From assembly GCA_017562135.1 (NCBI GenBank), contig QEYB01001046.1, positions 3,782,001 to 3,846,000 on the forward strand: 64,000 nt of DNA. The letters run 5' to 3'. The DNA comes from Dipylidium caninum (taxonomy: Eukaryota; Platyhelminthes; Cestoda; Cyclophyllidea; Dipylidiidae). Each line of letters begins with the position of its first letter. The first letter of the stretch is position 1. The position numbers were made by a program, and so were the translations under genes. Shown here piece by piece: positions 37,853 through 51,100 of this stretch. The notes under the pieces were generated by a model. That model was not told the origin of the DNA, did not search any database, and worked only from the letters and a program-made list of their open reading frames with translations.

Positions 37853-40800
37853 TCTTCCTGCATATCTGTGCATTGGCTGTGATAAAATCAGGTTCCCCTT
37901 TTGCATGACTTCCGGGACTCTTGCTCCTCCTCCGCCTCATTCTTTTGCTCCCTCTCTCCATCATTTCCTTACTTGAAACCTATTTTTTGCTAAAAAACGT
38001 GCTATCTTCTGCTCTCTTCATCATCCAACGCGTGTGCAGTTGATGTGAAAAAGGTAAAGGCATGATTTCTCACTTTTCCAATCATTCTTTCCCCCTTTTA
38101 TCTCTCGTGCTTTCATTATGTACACAGTTGTTTGCTAATCATTTCGTCTACAACTGGAACGCTTTGACGTGTTTATACCACATGTGTCCATGTTCTACGA
38201 AGCCAAGTCTTTCTATTATAATGATTTCTCTTAGTCTTCTTCCCTTTTGCCTTCGTTCTTACGTCTACTTCAGCTATCGTCTTTACCCATTTCCTCTCAG
38301 AGTATTCGCCGCTCCTCTTGCATATTAAATCAATCTATGCCTTGAAAACCGTTGTGTTTCCCAACCTTCAGTAGTTTCTTAGGCGAATCTCTACATTATC
38401 TGGATACTAATATTTTGAATCCGGAATTTCAGATATCTCCCTTTTTTGTTGTCATATTTTGGCAAAAAAAAAGATGACGATTTGAGACTGGTAACTATAC
38501 GTTTTCTTCTTCCGAGCCAAGAAGAATAAAGTGATGATCTTCATAAAGCGAATGAATCACGCATTCTAGGGAATCGTTCATTGAGGTGAAAGATTTTAGC
38601 CCAAGTATTTTGTTAGTTGAGGTTATTATGTGGTTTCGTAACCGATATGTCGAATGGGTGTGATTATTTCATAGGCTGCCTCTATTTTTTCCCAGATCTT
38701 CGTATATTTAGGGCACAATTTTCGCGCTTGATTAGATGCGCGATACACAACTGTCTCGATTTAGAAGATCGTCATTTGGGATTTAAATTAAGTTTACTTA
38801 ACATTTGTAAGGAATCGTTTGAATTGAACTTTGCTTAAATTGCTTGAGAGCGGAAACCTTTGAAATATCAATGATGTTGGACCATGAGTACGATAAATAA
38901 TTCCTTTTGGTTTTCCTTAGTGAAATATCTTACAGAAGCAGGAGTGGGCCATGTTGTGTCATTAAAAAGAATATTTATGCTGTCCTGTTTTCCGCCACTA
39001 GCAACTTTCGAAACGGAATTTCAAAATAGCCTCCGAGTGTCTCGAACGATGTGACTGCCCCACTTATCCATGCTTGCGGATTTCGTTACCTGTCTTGTTT
39101 GCGTTATCAGCGAAATTCGATTTGGGCTCGGCAGCCGCACTTTTTTCCCTACACAAGTTGTATTGCCAGTCTTGGTACACAAATGTTAATGCGAAGTCAG
39201 GGATTTTGGGATATTAATTAGTTCTAAGTGCTTCTTGTAAGGGAGGTCTGCTGCTCTCTCTGACTCTCTCTGAGCGGTGATGACTGCGGCACTGAAAGTG
39301 TAGCGTCTGGGAAACTTGTCCAATGACTTACTACCTGCAACTGTTTCGGAAGTGCGGCCTAAAGCTATATCCGAGATTACGCTACACGCAATTCCCATCG
39401 TATTCTCGCCCTCTACACAGCTTCCTTTTTGTTATTTTCTCACCTCCGCGCGGTTTTCATGTGAACCTCGACATAACCCCAGTGCCTCGTGGGAGCCAAG
39501 AATTGTTCTAGGCGTCAGACTTTTAAAGTTGGACATTAACACCGCTTTTCCAGCACACTCGTAAATAATGTATTCCAAGAAATGACTTATTGATAATGCG
39601 TACGCCGTTGTAGCGTTGGCCATGCGAAGTGACGCATAAATTTTGTTTTCGCGGTGAGTACTCAAACCCCAAAGTCTTGCCAGAGCTAAGCTTCAAACCA
39701 TAGCGAAACTTACTTCAATAGCGCACACTCTTACTATTCGATCAGCATTTCTTTAAGTTTAGGTAGCTTCAGTTTTCCTTTTCAAATAATCTCCAACACA
39801 AATTTCTTTGTCGGGGGGCATTTGACTAACGGGAATCAACAGCGGCTGAAAGTGCGGCATGATTGGGATGCCACCGGGATATGCCTGTCCGCGTTTCTGC
39901 GTGGTCTAAAGTAAAACAGGACAAAGTCCGAATATTAAATAAAAAATAATACTAATGTAGTGGTCCCACTTGACTGACGAGTTGTAGGAAAGTGACTGAA
40001 TGCTCGTCCCATTGTGTGATCTCCAGCGTGGCGGTGAGAGGCGTTGACGAAGTCGCCTTGACCCGAGTTGAGAAGGCCACTGGGGATGTGTCGCACTTGC
40101 AGACTACGTGGCCGATGATTGTTTAAGGCTCCCGTGGTCTCGTGTGTTGTCCCACGCATGTATTTAAGATTAATCACATAGTAATGCTTTTCAGCGCTCC
40201 GTGCATTCAACTATGCTCCTGAGGCGCCGGAAGATTTTAATTGCTTCCGAAAACCCCAATGGCTTTCTGGTATTTTTCCTGTGCTCTCCTTTTGACCAAA
40301 CTCCGTATTCATAAAACAGAGGAGAAAACATAATCTAGCAATTGGCGACCAAACCGGCATAGCTTTTATTACTAATAGGTAACTTCTTCGGGACTATTCT
40401 CAGGAAGATGGGCATAAATACCGTATATTCTATATCCGAGAATAAGTTGGGGCACTGAAACCTCATTATATTATATTTTATTTTGCATTAACTCTTATGG
40501 TCCTGGGTGACTTATCGCGTCTGGAATTAGGGTAGGTGAGTTGCAAAAACTCGCCCACACCTTAGGAATACGCGAGGAAAGCGGTGGCGATTGCCAAGAA
40601 AATGAAGTGCCGCATATTACCTGTTCCAAATATTATCCACTAAGCAAAGCCGAAGATGCGAGCACCGCTGATGATTCGCCCGTCCCGAATAGGCCACAGC
40701 ACCGTTCGAACAGGCGGAATCCACCATGCCGCAGTGATTTAATAGCAAGAAGTAAATTCCCACCTACACGGCCTAAGCGTGAACTAGGGTATCTTCCTCA

Positions 40801-43800
40801 CCACCTCGAGTCCTGGCAACATTTGGGAAAACATGCTTCCAGATATGGTTGTACGACAAATTCTGCCACTCCAACTCTACGATAGCTATCACGCTTTAGA
40901 GTGTGAAAATATCCCAAACGCGTATAATTTTGTGGTCTGGTTATTTGTGATAAAACTCTTTGGGAGTTATAGGTTTTCTCTGGAGGCTACACTGAATAAC
41001 GAAGGGTGCGGAACCATCGTGTACATAGGGAAGTCACCGGTGCTCCCGATTTCATCCAAGCATCCTTAACACCGTGTTATCAGTGCAGCTTTTTGTCTAC
41101 TTTTCAGCATTGTTGACTGCACGAGATCCAAAATTTCAAAGAGTCATTCAACATCGCATTACCTATACTATCAGATAAAACCCCCGTTATGGAGTTTTTT
41201 CGACGCCTCAATGAAATCATTACAGTTCTGTTATGGTTCTAAATACGCAATACGTCGTGCAAATCTTGCGGACGCCTGTGCTCCCCACAACTAACTTGCT
41301 GTACATTAACTTCTTGTCTAATTTATTATCTGTCCCGAAGTGAACAACCAGACGACAGATAGAAATCTTGCAGTTTCCCGTACAACTAGCCCTCCTGCTG
41401 ACAAAAGTTATACTTTCGACGACAGCAGTATCCACCAATTCGTCTCAAGATTAACCACGACCACTGAGTTTTCGATTCCAGGACGCCGAAGTTAAAAAAG
41501 GTTTCACCTATTAGGGACCATCATTAGGCCTGCTTGGTGCCTTTCCCCGCATTTACTGACTTTGATTGAGCGAGAAGAGGCAAACACAGAGAATTGGGAC
41601 AAGACTCTCAAAACATCCTAAAAACTCGAGTGGCGTACTCTTTTTTCCTTCCGACACGCCAGCCTCAATCCAGACAATGATGGAGCTAAGAGACATTACA
41701 GACGTACTTAAATGAAGTCGAACGCAAAAACACCGAATCGTGAATGGAGTTTCTTAAGGACTTTGAACACTCTTCATTTAGAAAAGTGTTCTTAAAAATA
41801 CCTCAGCCAGTGGTTGCGTGCGTGCTTCAGGTTATTTAACTTGACTTTACTTGCCGTCCGCGTACAAACTCTTTGCTCTTCACACATTACAAGGTAAAAA
41901 TCCCCGACAAAATCCAGGCTTTTCGGCTATACCTGACCGGGCATCCAGCATTTAGTGTCTCGTGCACTATTGTCTGCAGGAGGATCCTCGTATATCTGTG
42001 TAGAGAGACATCTGTCACGTCGGCTGCACTTATGGGAAAATGTTGGGTCTTCAAAGTGACATTCGTCAAAAACTTTGTAGGCAGCGGACCACTGGCAAAG
42101 ACGCTAAAATGCGTCCTGGAATAGGCACATTCAACGTGCATTTCGGCTACCATCTGCCTGGCCTTCCGTGCTGCGACCGGTGCTTTGGCCTTCGCAACCG
42201 GGAGGGGGGCAAAAGGGGGTACCCTCCGGCTGTCGTGGGTGAGAGCTGTGCTCGCCGTCATTCAAACAGCTAAAAGAAACGATCTCACTAGACTTTTAAC
42301 TTGACATTTTTACGAGGAAAAGCTGCAGAATCTTTAAACTCTGCTTTAACGAGAGCAAAAAAGGCCTCTATAAAGTGTTACTCAGGCGGGTGGACAGACT
42401 CAAACTGCCCAGCAGTCGGCATTCATGACTTTCTTTGTTGCATCCACGCGGTTGCAGAATATTGGTGACAGAAGCTATTCGAGAGAGACGAAACAAGCCG
42501 CGTCCTAACACCACTAATACGACGAATTCCTTCTCCATTTCCCTGGCTTATAATGACCCATCTTCTCTTACTCATATTCTAAATCGTAACGCAAAATCAG
42601 CACTGTTTCAGAGAGTTGTTTCGCTCCACACTTGAAGCTTTTTTGCTACGCTTTCGTTTATTTTGAGGATCACCTTCCGATGCGAGAGTGGGCAAAACAC
42701 ATTTCTTGGCGGCTATCAGAACCGGATAGCGAGACAAGGCCATCAAAATTTTACAGCATTTAATTTTAAGCCACCAGCTAATTTATCCCGATGTGAAAAT
42801 TCATTCCATTATTTCAAAAGCACGTTTTTTCGTACCGCACAAGTAAGGGGTTTGCAATGGCCACGAGATTACAGACAGCACCAGCGATTCACTCGGTGCC
42901 CAGGCCGAGGAATGGCGTGCGTGCTACAGACCGGTGTGCGCCGCCAAAAGAACTTCTTCAAAAAGTCGACACTTAAACACCCACATCTCTTCTTATTGCA
43001 CTTGTTTACTCTTACGCACTGTGTTCTTCCGCAGGTGATGCAGCATTTACACCGGAACTATAAGGTACCTTGTCGGAACGCGTATGCTCGTGTTAATGCA
43101 GGAATCTACATAATAATTCGGAAATATTACTGTATAATTACCATCTTAAGATTGCTACTGCCACATTTATTTGATAACTTAGACAAACACGGGATTATCT
43201 GCGCAAATTCCAATTTAACAGTGGTGGACGCAATTTACGGTGGAAGCAAGCTGGTAATACGTGGTTTTGGACAGTGGGAACGCGAAGGTGGCATACGGCA
43301 ATAATCAGGAACAAATATACACACAGACTTCATTAATTTGGAACGACTAAGACTTGGCCCAAGTGAGGTATTGCCCCCTTGCAGTCCTGAGGCCGTACAC
43401 GAGCCTTGCACGACTTGAAGTAAAGGCTTGATTTGACGCAACTCGTAGACTTGGTGTGTCCAGCCGGTGACAAATGAAAAAAACTACACGAAGAAACGAT
43501 TTCAGCAGTTGACCCTATTTGATGTATATGAAAGGAAGTGTTTCAACACTACAATTCCGGATTACAAAACACACATAATCAGATGCTTCCTAAGACATTA
43601 AGTAGCATAATCGCAACAATCTGTATGAGAGAAACAAACGCACATTTTGCGTCTGCCCGGCCCCCCAGCTCTCGCCCCCTTATGCCGCGTGCGTGAGAGG
43701 GTCGGAGTCCACTTTGGCAAAGCATACTCCTTCATGCCACCTGGAAGTCGAAGGCGGAAGTAGGCTTGTCGGGAAAGCCTTTCGCAAAAACCCCAAAACC

Positions 43801-44700
43801 TGCACCTCGAGAGCCCAAAGAGGCAGTCTGCGCCCACTGAAAAGAAGTGGCTTCCCTTAAAGTAGAGGATGAAAATTGTTCTTTAATCGTCACATGGGCG
43901 AAAATACAACTGGTAGGTGTGGGAAATTACTTGAGGTGGCCTGATTTATTTCTCGAAACCGGAAGAGTAGGTATACGGGCTCAACGGGTGCACGGTTAGA
44001 CCTGTTTGACACCTTAACAGAGAGAATTAACGCCTCACCAAGTATTGGCACAAACCCACAGTCCATGTAGTCGTGATGGCTCCAAATGTGTTTTGGAGAG
44101 GAATTCCCCATAAAACATCTTTTTACGTGAGCCCATCAAGCGCGTTGATAAAATGGGGTACGATGGGCTAAAGCGATCCTATCTGGGCAAAACCATATTT
44201 GAAATAATTACAACATAACGAGAATATGCACGGTTTTATCGCCCCCGTGGATCATTTTGTGCTAATTCTTACGCTCCCTTTTTGGCTTTTCACAAAGAAG
44301 AGGAAGTGAAGGAATCACCTCTTTCGTCGGCCACGCTAACTGAGGCGATGCGCTGTTTCACGTCGTTGTTTCACAAGGAAGTGAAAAGAATCCTATGTTA
44401 TCGATACGTGGATTTCACAATAAAGTTGAAATCAACTCAAAAGCGAGCATAATTGTTAACATGAAAACGAAGCACAGTTTAGCAGCGACAAGTAACCAAG
44501 TTTATTAGGTGCAATATTTTGTCAAAATTAGTCTCAACTCTGATGTGGTACAATTATTATTAAGATATAGAAGATTTAGAATTTATCAAAGCCATTCGTT
44601 GCCGCCTTTATTTAATGCAAGGCCTTCCTGGACTAAAACAGCGCAAGTAATTGATGAAGAGGGAGAAGAAGGAGCGTTCGCGAACAAGCTCAAGTTTGAT
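37853..44700. other. Intergenic region between OSBP and the acetylcholine receptor gene
   Basis: The OSBP 3' UTR probably lies at the left end, with an ATTAAA near 38325 and AATAAA at 38525. Scattered GC-richer patches with open frames follow: 40541-40885 plus, 42040-42270 either strand, 42850-42970 plus in all three frames, and 43600-43840. None gives a recognisable protein or a consistent exon chain. No transposon ORF, tRNA or tandem array was seen. Confidence 0.4.
38525..38530 (+). terminator. Possible polyadenylation signal of OSBP
   Basis: AATAAA about 670 bp after the OSBP stop codon; an ATTAAA lies nearer at about 38325. Either could end the transcript. Confidence 0.3.
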
Positions 44701-44739
44701 TGTAAAAGTTCTTGTCAAGGATCTCGCCGCTTCCATTTC

Positions 44740-45111
44740 CGCGCGCTGGTGTGCACGACCGCCCGCCGTAGGCCTTTTTCTCGCCTCCGCGCGCCTGCTA
44801 ACAGGCCTCCGCTGCGTAGGCGCGTGCTCCAATTGGCTGATGACGCGATGCAGCTCGGCGAATCACGGGGCTCCAATCGTCGGGGTTGCCCAATGAAAAC
44901 GCGCGGCACATGAGGGATTGTGACAGTGGGTCAGCACGCCAGCCACGCCTGCCCAGGTAATCGAAGAGATATCTTGATGTATTTCCCAGCTTTCCCCCCA
45001 GTTCTCATCCACCGTCCTTTTCAATGTTGCCCCAACAGTGGATATGCTCTTAACCACAAAACCCCTGAATAACGCTGCTAGTGGTAGCCCAGTGGGGACA
45101 AAGCAAACAGG
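44740..45111 (+). promoter_or_regulatory. CCAAT-rich, CpG-rich putative promoter of the acetylcholine receptor gene
   Basis: A sharp GC/CpG-rich stretch at 44740-44910 interrupts AT-rich sequence. It contains three CCAAT motifs, at 44829-44833, 44873-44877 and 44890-44894, the first directly followed by GGCTGATGACGCG. This arrangement suits NF-Y-type promoters. It ends about 200 bp before the predicted start codon at 45112. Confidence 0.45.
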
Positions 45112-48100
45112 ATGCTGTTAGTTAATACGAGAAAAGTGCCGTTTTGTAACAATCTGGATTTACAATTGCTGATTCATGTCTTCCTAGTACTAATCTGCTG
45201 GCCCAACCTCGTTTTTGCTCAGGAACTTGGTACGCTTCGGTGTTATTGCCGGTTTTGTTTATAAGTCATATTTCTGACTAAGGCAATAACTAGCACCCAT
45301 TTACTTTTGTGTTCTATGGGTGTGTTTTGAGCATAATTAAACAAAAACGTGTTCAAAACATTTCAATTTCACTGGCCTTCCTGGGTTTCTACATTCCAAA
45401 AAACATGCTTTAGTGAAACACTCAATTTGCTAAAGTATCATTTGATTAAATTCAACAGAAGTTGATTCACGACCCAACTAGAATTACCCGTGTCGATCTT
45501 TAACTAAGTGGTTTTTCTTCGACCTTTTTTCTTGGAAAAGAAGAATATTCCTTTCATCTACTTTTTATCCATAAGTGATGTTAAGTTGTTAGAATAATAC
45601 GAAAATAGGCACCTGCAAGTCGGTGTAACCGAACTATTTTCACCTAATTTAACGTTAAGACACCCACGATTAGTGGGCCTCAATCCCACCAGTCAAGGAC
45701 ACTCATACAACTATAAGAAAAGGGGTCTTTAGGCACTCTTTCACGACTAACGCAATATCATTTTCTCCAGCATTTAATAAGTTTACTGCAACAATGTGCG
45801 TGACATATAATTCAAAAAAAAACTTTGAAAACGCCCAATTGTCTAATTTTCCTCGGACTTGTAAAGGTTGTATGCAAAGCTTCAATAACAAGATTTGTTT
45901 TTGTATTTTCTAAACCGCTCTATTCTCATTACACCAAATTTTCAGGCAGGGAACGAGTTGCGATGTGTATTTAACTTCAGTCAGCGCAGAGAGCCAACCG
46001 CACTACTTCCCCTCAAAATACACATTGGGGCAATTAGTTAACTAAATAAGCCTGATACTTTTTCAGAGCTTTCGTGCTCTTAGAGTCCTCACCCACCAAT
46101 CACTACATAAATTGAGGTGATAACCATTGATACCTCGGTTTTGTCCTCTAGGGAATGAACGCAAATTGCAGTAATGTTCGTCCTCATTGGAAATATTCTC
46201 GCCCCATTTAGCTATGACAGAATGCCACAAGCTGTAAACGCATGAGCCTTTTGTTTGAATCTTTTAGTCTGCATGCAGACCGGTGAAATTCTGGCAGAGT
46301 TGTTGCTATGTTATTTATTTGTAAACCCGTCATTTCATTAACCACTTATCCAGAGAGAAAAGCAAGTCGGCGGATGATGGCAGCTGATTTCGAGGTGGTT
46401 TAAAAGGAATATGTGCTATGCGTTCTCAGAATAGTGACAGGTGCAACACAGCCCCGGAGAAGGAGGCTGTTTAGGTGATATGAGACGGCAACTCAACGCG
46501 ATCCTGTGCTTGCGCGTCATGGAGTAACTTTACTTTCGGTTAAAAGAGGCTTTGTGTGGGGAGATTCTCCGATCCTGCATGATATTACAGAATCGCTTTT
46601 CCGTTTCGCCTAAACAGGAGGGCGACGGATAGGGGTCGCTTACTTCTGCTCGCAACTGTTCCGGCCAGAAGTCTGCTTCCTCTTCGTCATTTGTGCTTGG
46701 TTATGTCGTGTGTCCAAATATTTGATGCTGATAATCCATGGCCAATTTTCAGTACCCTTAATGTTATTTGCCATAACTGTAATTTGACTTCACGGAATAC
46801 CGTAAAATTTACCAACACAACCAAATCATTTCCGCTAGATAATAGAGTTGGTTACCTTGACGCTCTCACATTGAGTAGGAGCATGGGGATGGAACCGTGG
46901 CAATATTATTCTTAAACATCTCCAGTGTGCAAAGGGTTTTGTACTACGCTATTAAATCAGGAACCAGGGCAAAAATAGTTGTCAGTCCACTAATTTTCGT
47001 GTTCGTTGCGCCTCGCTACACTTCGAACCCTGTGAAAAGTTGTTTTTTAGAATCATTAATAATGCCTATAGATTTTGATGAGCAGGATTTTGCGCTGATT
47101 CCTCCACCACATCACAGTGTTAATGAATCTAAATTGAGCAAGGTATGATATGGCTTGAGTCCCGTATTTATAAATCGGATAAACTCTTGGGTATTCCGAC
47201 GCGGAGAATGCCTAGGTCAGCAATAACACCCAAAAATGACATGTACCCACGTCTGGCGGCACGCTCGCCTTCTGTTGGGAGTGAGATTGCCGCCTTCAGA
47301 TGATGGAGCCGTGGCAACCCGACATTGTGCAACCTCCACTGTGTTTTGTTTTCTGCGTACATAATCGCAGGTTCATTAAAAGCAAAGGATGCCAGGCGCG
47401 AGTGGCTTCCCGTTTCAAATGACAACTGATGCGTGCGAGGTTTTTCAGTGTCAACGCTGACTCATTGACACTTGCATCTCCCACGTCCTTATTGAGCTGC
47501 TAACGCCTCTCCACCAGTCTGCACTGACGTTACAAAGATGTTTTGTGAGTGCCACCCTCCGTAATCATCGGCGACTATTTCGTTTTCAGCCAACTAACGA
47601 ATATCATTGCTCATGTACATTCTCGAAGGGAAACCTCATCTTACTAGCAGGTGGCAAGTGGAGTGAAAGCGGAACTGTACTTATTTAAATGTGCGACAGA
47701 CGGGAGAAGAGTGCGAAATGAATTTTCGGAGGCTTTTGGCATAATCTTCAGGAGATGTTGATCCAAACCGTTGAAATGGTACTAGTTCGATGCCTAATTG
47801 GCTGAGGATTTCTATGCCTACTGCAGTCTGAGGAAGGAGTTGTTGATGATTTGTGGAATTTCGTTGCATTTTGTGCTCCTCACTCGGGTAGCGCATTCTA
47901 TTTGCTACACGCCATCTCTTTTCAAGGCCACGCAAACCCGACTGGTGGTGGTCATGTGCGTATTCGAAGGCGGTTTAGGGCACTGATTAGGCAAATGCAC
48001 CATGCCATTTGTGCATTTCTCATATTGGCGGGGTGGGGTGGTCTCAACTCATGCAATCAGCGCTCCCCATGGCGAAGCAAGAAATTCCGAATGGCAGAAC

Positions 48101-51100
48101 TAATAAATCCTCATCGCAAACACTTGGTGTGGCCACAATCATGACACTTCGCTTGCAAGAGACTCCTCTTACGTGATGGTGAAGTCCCCGCGCACATGTT
48201 GGCCAGTCCTCTACTCGGAGGCATTCTCCTCCTCTACGACAATTTTCAAGAGGGTCGAGTTATTGACACTGCATTTTTATTTGAAGAGTGTCCGCACTTC
48301 CTGCACTATATTTTTAAAAATGTAAGGGAAAACCTTTAAAGCACTTGAACTGACTTAAAAAATAAGCCTGACATAATGTTTTTGCCACTTGCATACAACG
48401 TCTGAGAAAAGCGCTGCCGAAAAGTCACTTTATTGTGCGACTATTTGACGAGGATCTTTTACAGCTGGTTTTCTCACCCATTTTATTGGCATAAAGTCTA
48501 AGGAGGCGACGCTCTTTACAGGCAACGCCAAGAAGCCGTGCCGGAGGGCGGTGAGGAAGTCCAAATCATACAGACGTGAACCGTAGTTGTTGTAGATCAT
48601 CGAAGAGACGGAAACCAAGTGACATCGAATGCCACTTCCAGCAGGCTTCTCAGCAGCTCTTTCCGCCCACTGCATGGGCATTTGCCACCTCCATCCTTGC
48701 TAAAAATGAAACAGTCTTGTCACTTAATGCGTCTGATGCCCAGTAAATTGTGAAAACTTGTGTTTCAGCTTCTAAACCTACGAGCTTCATCAAAAGATTG
48801 TAATGTCCAAGGGTGCCTCAACTTTTTTATGTAGAATGTTAACCCCCCAGCCCCCTCTTAGCATTCACACTTTCATAATTTCTGCCTTTAACATGGTGCA
48901 AACCTCCTTACGCATCCCGTAAAATCCCAAATAATAGCTACTAATGATGAAGTCCGCCGCAGGTGGGGTAATGGGAGTAACGTGGTTTGTGTCTGCGCCA
49001 ATAACAGTCAGGCGTAACATTGTAGACCGGTTGCCCGATATTTCGGGTAGTTGGAAGGAGAAGGAATTGGTGAGGGATCTGTTGCATGACTACGAGAAGA
49101 AGGCACGCCCCGTGGTCGACGGAGTCTCGCCAATTGCTCAGCTCTCGGAGACTCTTTCAGTTCAGCAGATCACAATTGAGTTCGGCCTTTCGCTCATTCA
49201 AATTCTGGAACTGGACGAAAATGAGCAAGTCCTCACGACAAGCATTCGGACCCTCTACGTGAGCTCGGGACTCTAGAACATTTATTAGTGTTCGGGCGTT
49301 TTTCAGTTGGGAATTCGGCCATCCTAGGATGTAGACGTATGGTTGGCGATTTGAAAAGCGTCAAGCGCTGGGTTTAGTAACTGGAGTTGTCACTCAGGTA
49401 TCCATTATTCTTCTTCTTCCCCAGTCTCCTGATTTATTGCTCTTGCCTAGGGGGAGATGCCAAGGAAAAGGAAAATCGGCTGTAATGGCTTCTCCATGTA
49501 ACTTAGTCTTGCGGGGGGCTTCACTTCCCCCCTTAACCAAGGAAGGCGAATGAAACTTTTTTTCATCATTTTATCACTCAGTAGTGAAGATGGCCGATTA
49601 CAAAGGGAAAAATGTGTGAAATAATTCAACCGACACCGAAAACGTGTGTGTTATTTGGCCATGGATATGTTTTTGCGAAAAGTACCAATAGGCAGTGCAG
49701 TACAGGTTGTGGAGAAGGAACTAGCTATGGTGCCAGGCAGTCACTTCGTTACATTCTGAGAGCTTGCTCAGGGCCTAAAGCAGCATTATTGTGATTTATT
49801 TCTTGCTTAAAATTTGTTTCAGAGATGGAAGGACTACCACATGGTCTGGGACCCCGCGGAGTACGACAACATCACCTCAGTCCAAATACCAACCTCAAAA
49901 CTCTGGCTTCCGGATATAGCCTTGTACAACTAGTGAGCGTCAGCTTCCCCTTATCCACAAAAACAGTGGAATCTTCTTTTTGCCACTGAATTCAAGTGCC
50001 TGAGTGAGCCAGGTTGTCATGAATGAAGCTCGGTAGTGGTGCAAGTTAGTTTGTCACATATTCGCTTGTACGTAAACACTTTTACTTTTATAATTCGAGT
50101 TATCGGAGTTGGTGGACATATGCATGCGTCGGTGAGGCTGGTGATCAGTTGGATCGGCATGAAATTTTCTTCTTTAAGCCCTTCTGGGTAACTGTTCCCC
50201 CACTCCAGCGGGTTAGCGTGGCTAACGGTTTCATCTGCGAACGCCTGTAGTCGTTGTCGCAAACACTTTCTTTTTGGATAAATGCGTGCTCTTCCTTTCG
50301 CACGACCGTATCGATGCCCAACTTGCAAAAAGAGACCAAAAAGCACTCTTCCTTAATGACAATTTTCTCCTCCTAAACCGAACTTTTCCGTTTCACTTGA
50401 AGAGAGGCATTCACTTTGTTCTCTTCCCCGAGAACAATGGGTTGGGCAAGAGGTTTGATCAAAGGAAGGAAGGGAGAGGGCACATGTCTTGGAAGTTCAT
50501 CATTCTTATCTCTGAGGTGTTGGTTCGGGTAAGTGTAGTTGCACTTTTTCGCCAATGCATTAAGCTGGTCCGCACGGCAGAGGAAGCATCTTTACAATTT
50601 GTTTCCTTCAGCCTACCTCGAGTGGCACGTTTTATTTTGTCGTAGGTTTATGTTCACGCTTTATACGTTGATCAGAAACGCCTTACGAAAGGTGTGAGAT
50701 TCAGAGGCCTTGTCACTGGTAGCTTTCACCCACATGAGTAATTTTGACGTTAAATACTCCACAGAGTGTGAAGGCAGTGACCTTTCCCCAGGTAAGCGCT
50801 ATAACGATATCTCACTGCGCCCTCACCTTCACCGGATACGTACCTCAAAACGTAAGGCGATGCCCCGAAGATCCATGGAGCCGTTGATCCACCCTGTGAT
50901 CCGAGAAGGGAGTATTACTTGAGCGGTAGTGTAAGACGGAGAAAGCGTGGGGATGATGCGGTTTCCTATCCACGTCAAAGTGAATCCAGTCCTCTAATCG
51001 CACTTAAACAAGGTTAGCTGACGAAAACCCGTACCCCCTGATGAGTGTCAACCGTCGCAACATCCGCAACGTCACTGCCTAATCTGGCAATGCAGTGTGT

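Noticed and set aside
42663..43304. A 213-codon plus-strand ORF between OSBP and the receptor gene
   Set aside because: No recognisable motif and a low-complexity middle part (FFKKSTLKHPHLFLLHLF). About one ORF of this length is expected by chance in a window of this size and composition. Other frames are also open over its GC-rich part.
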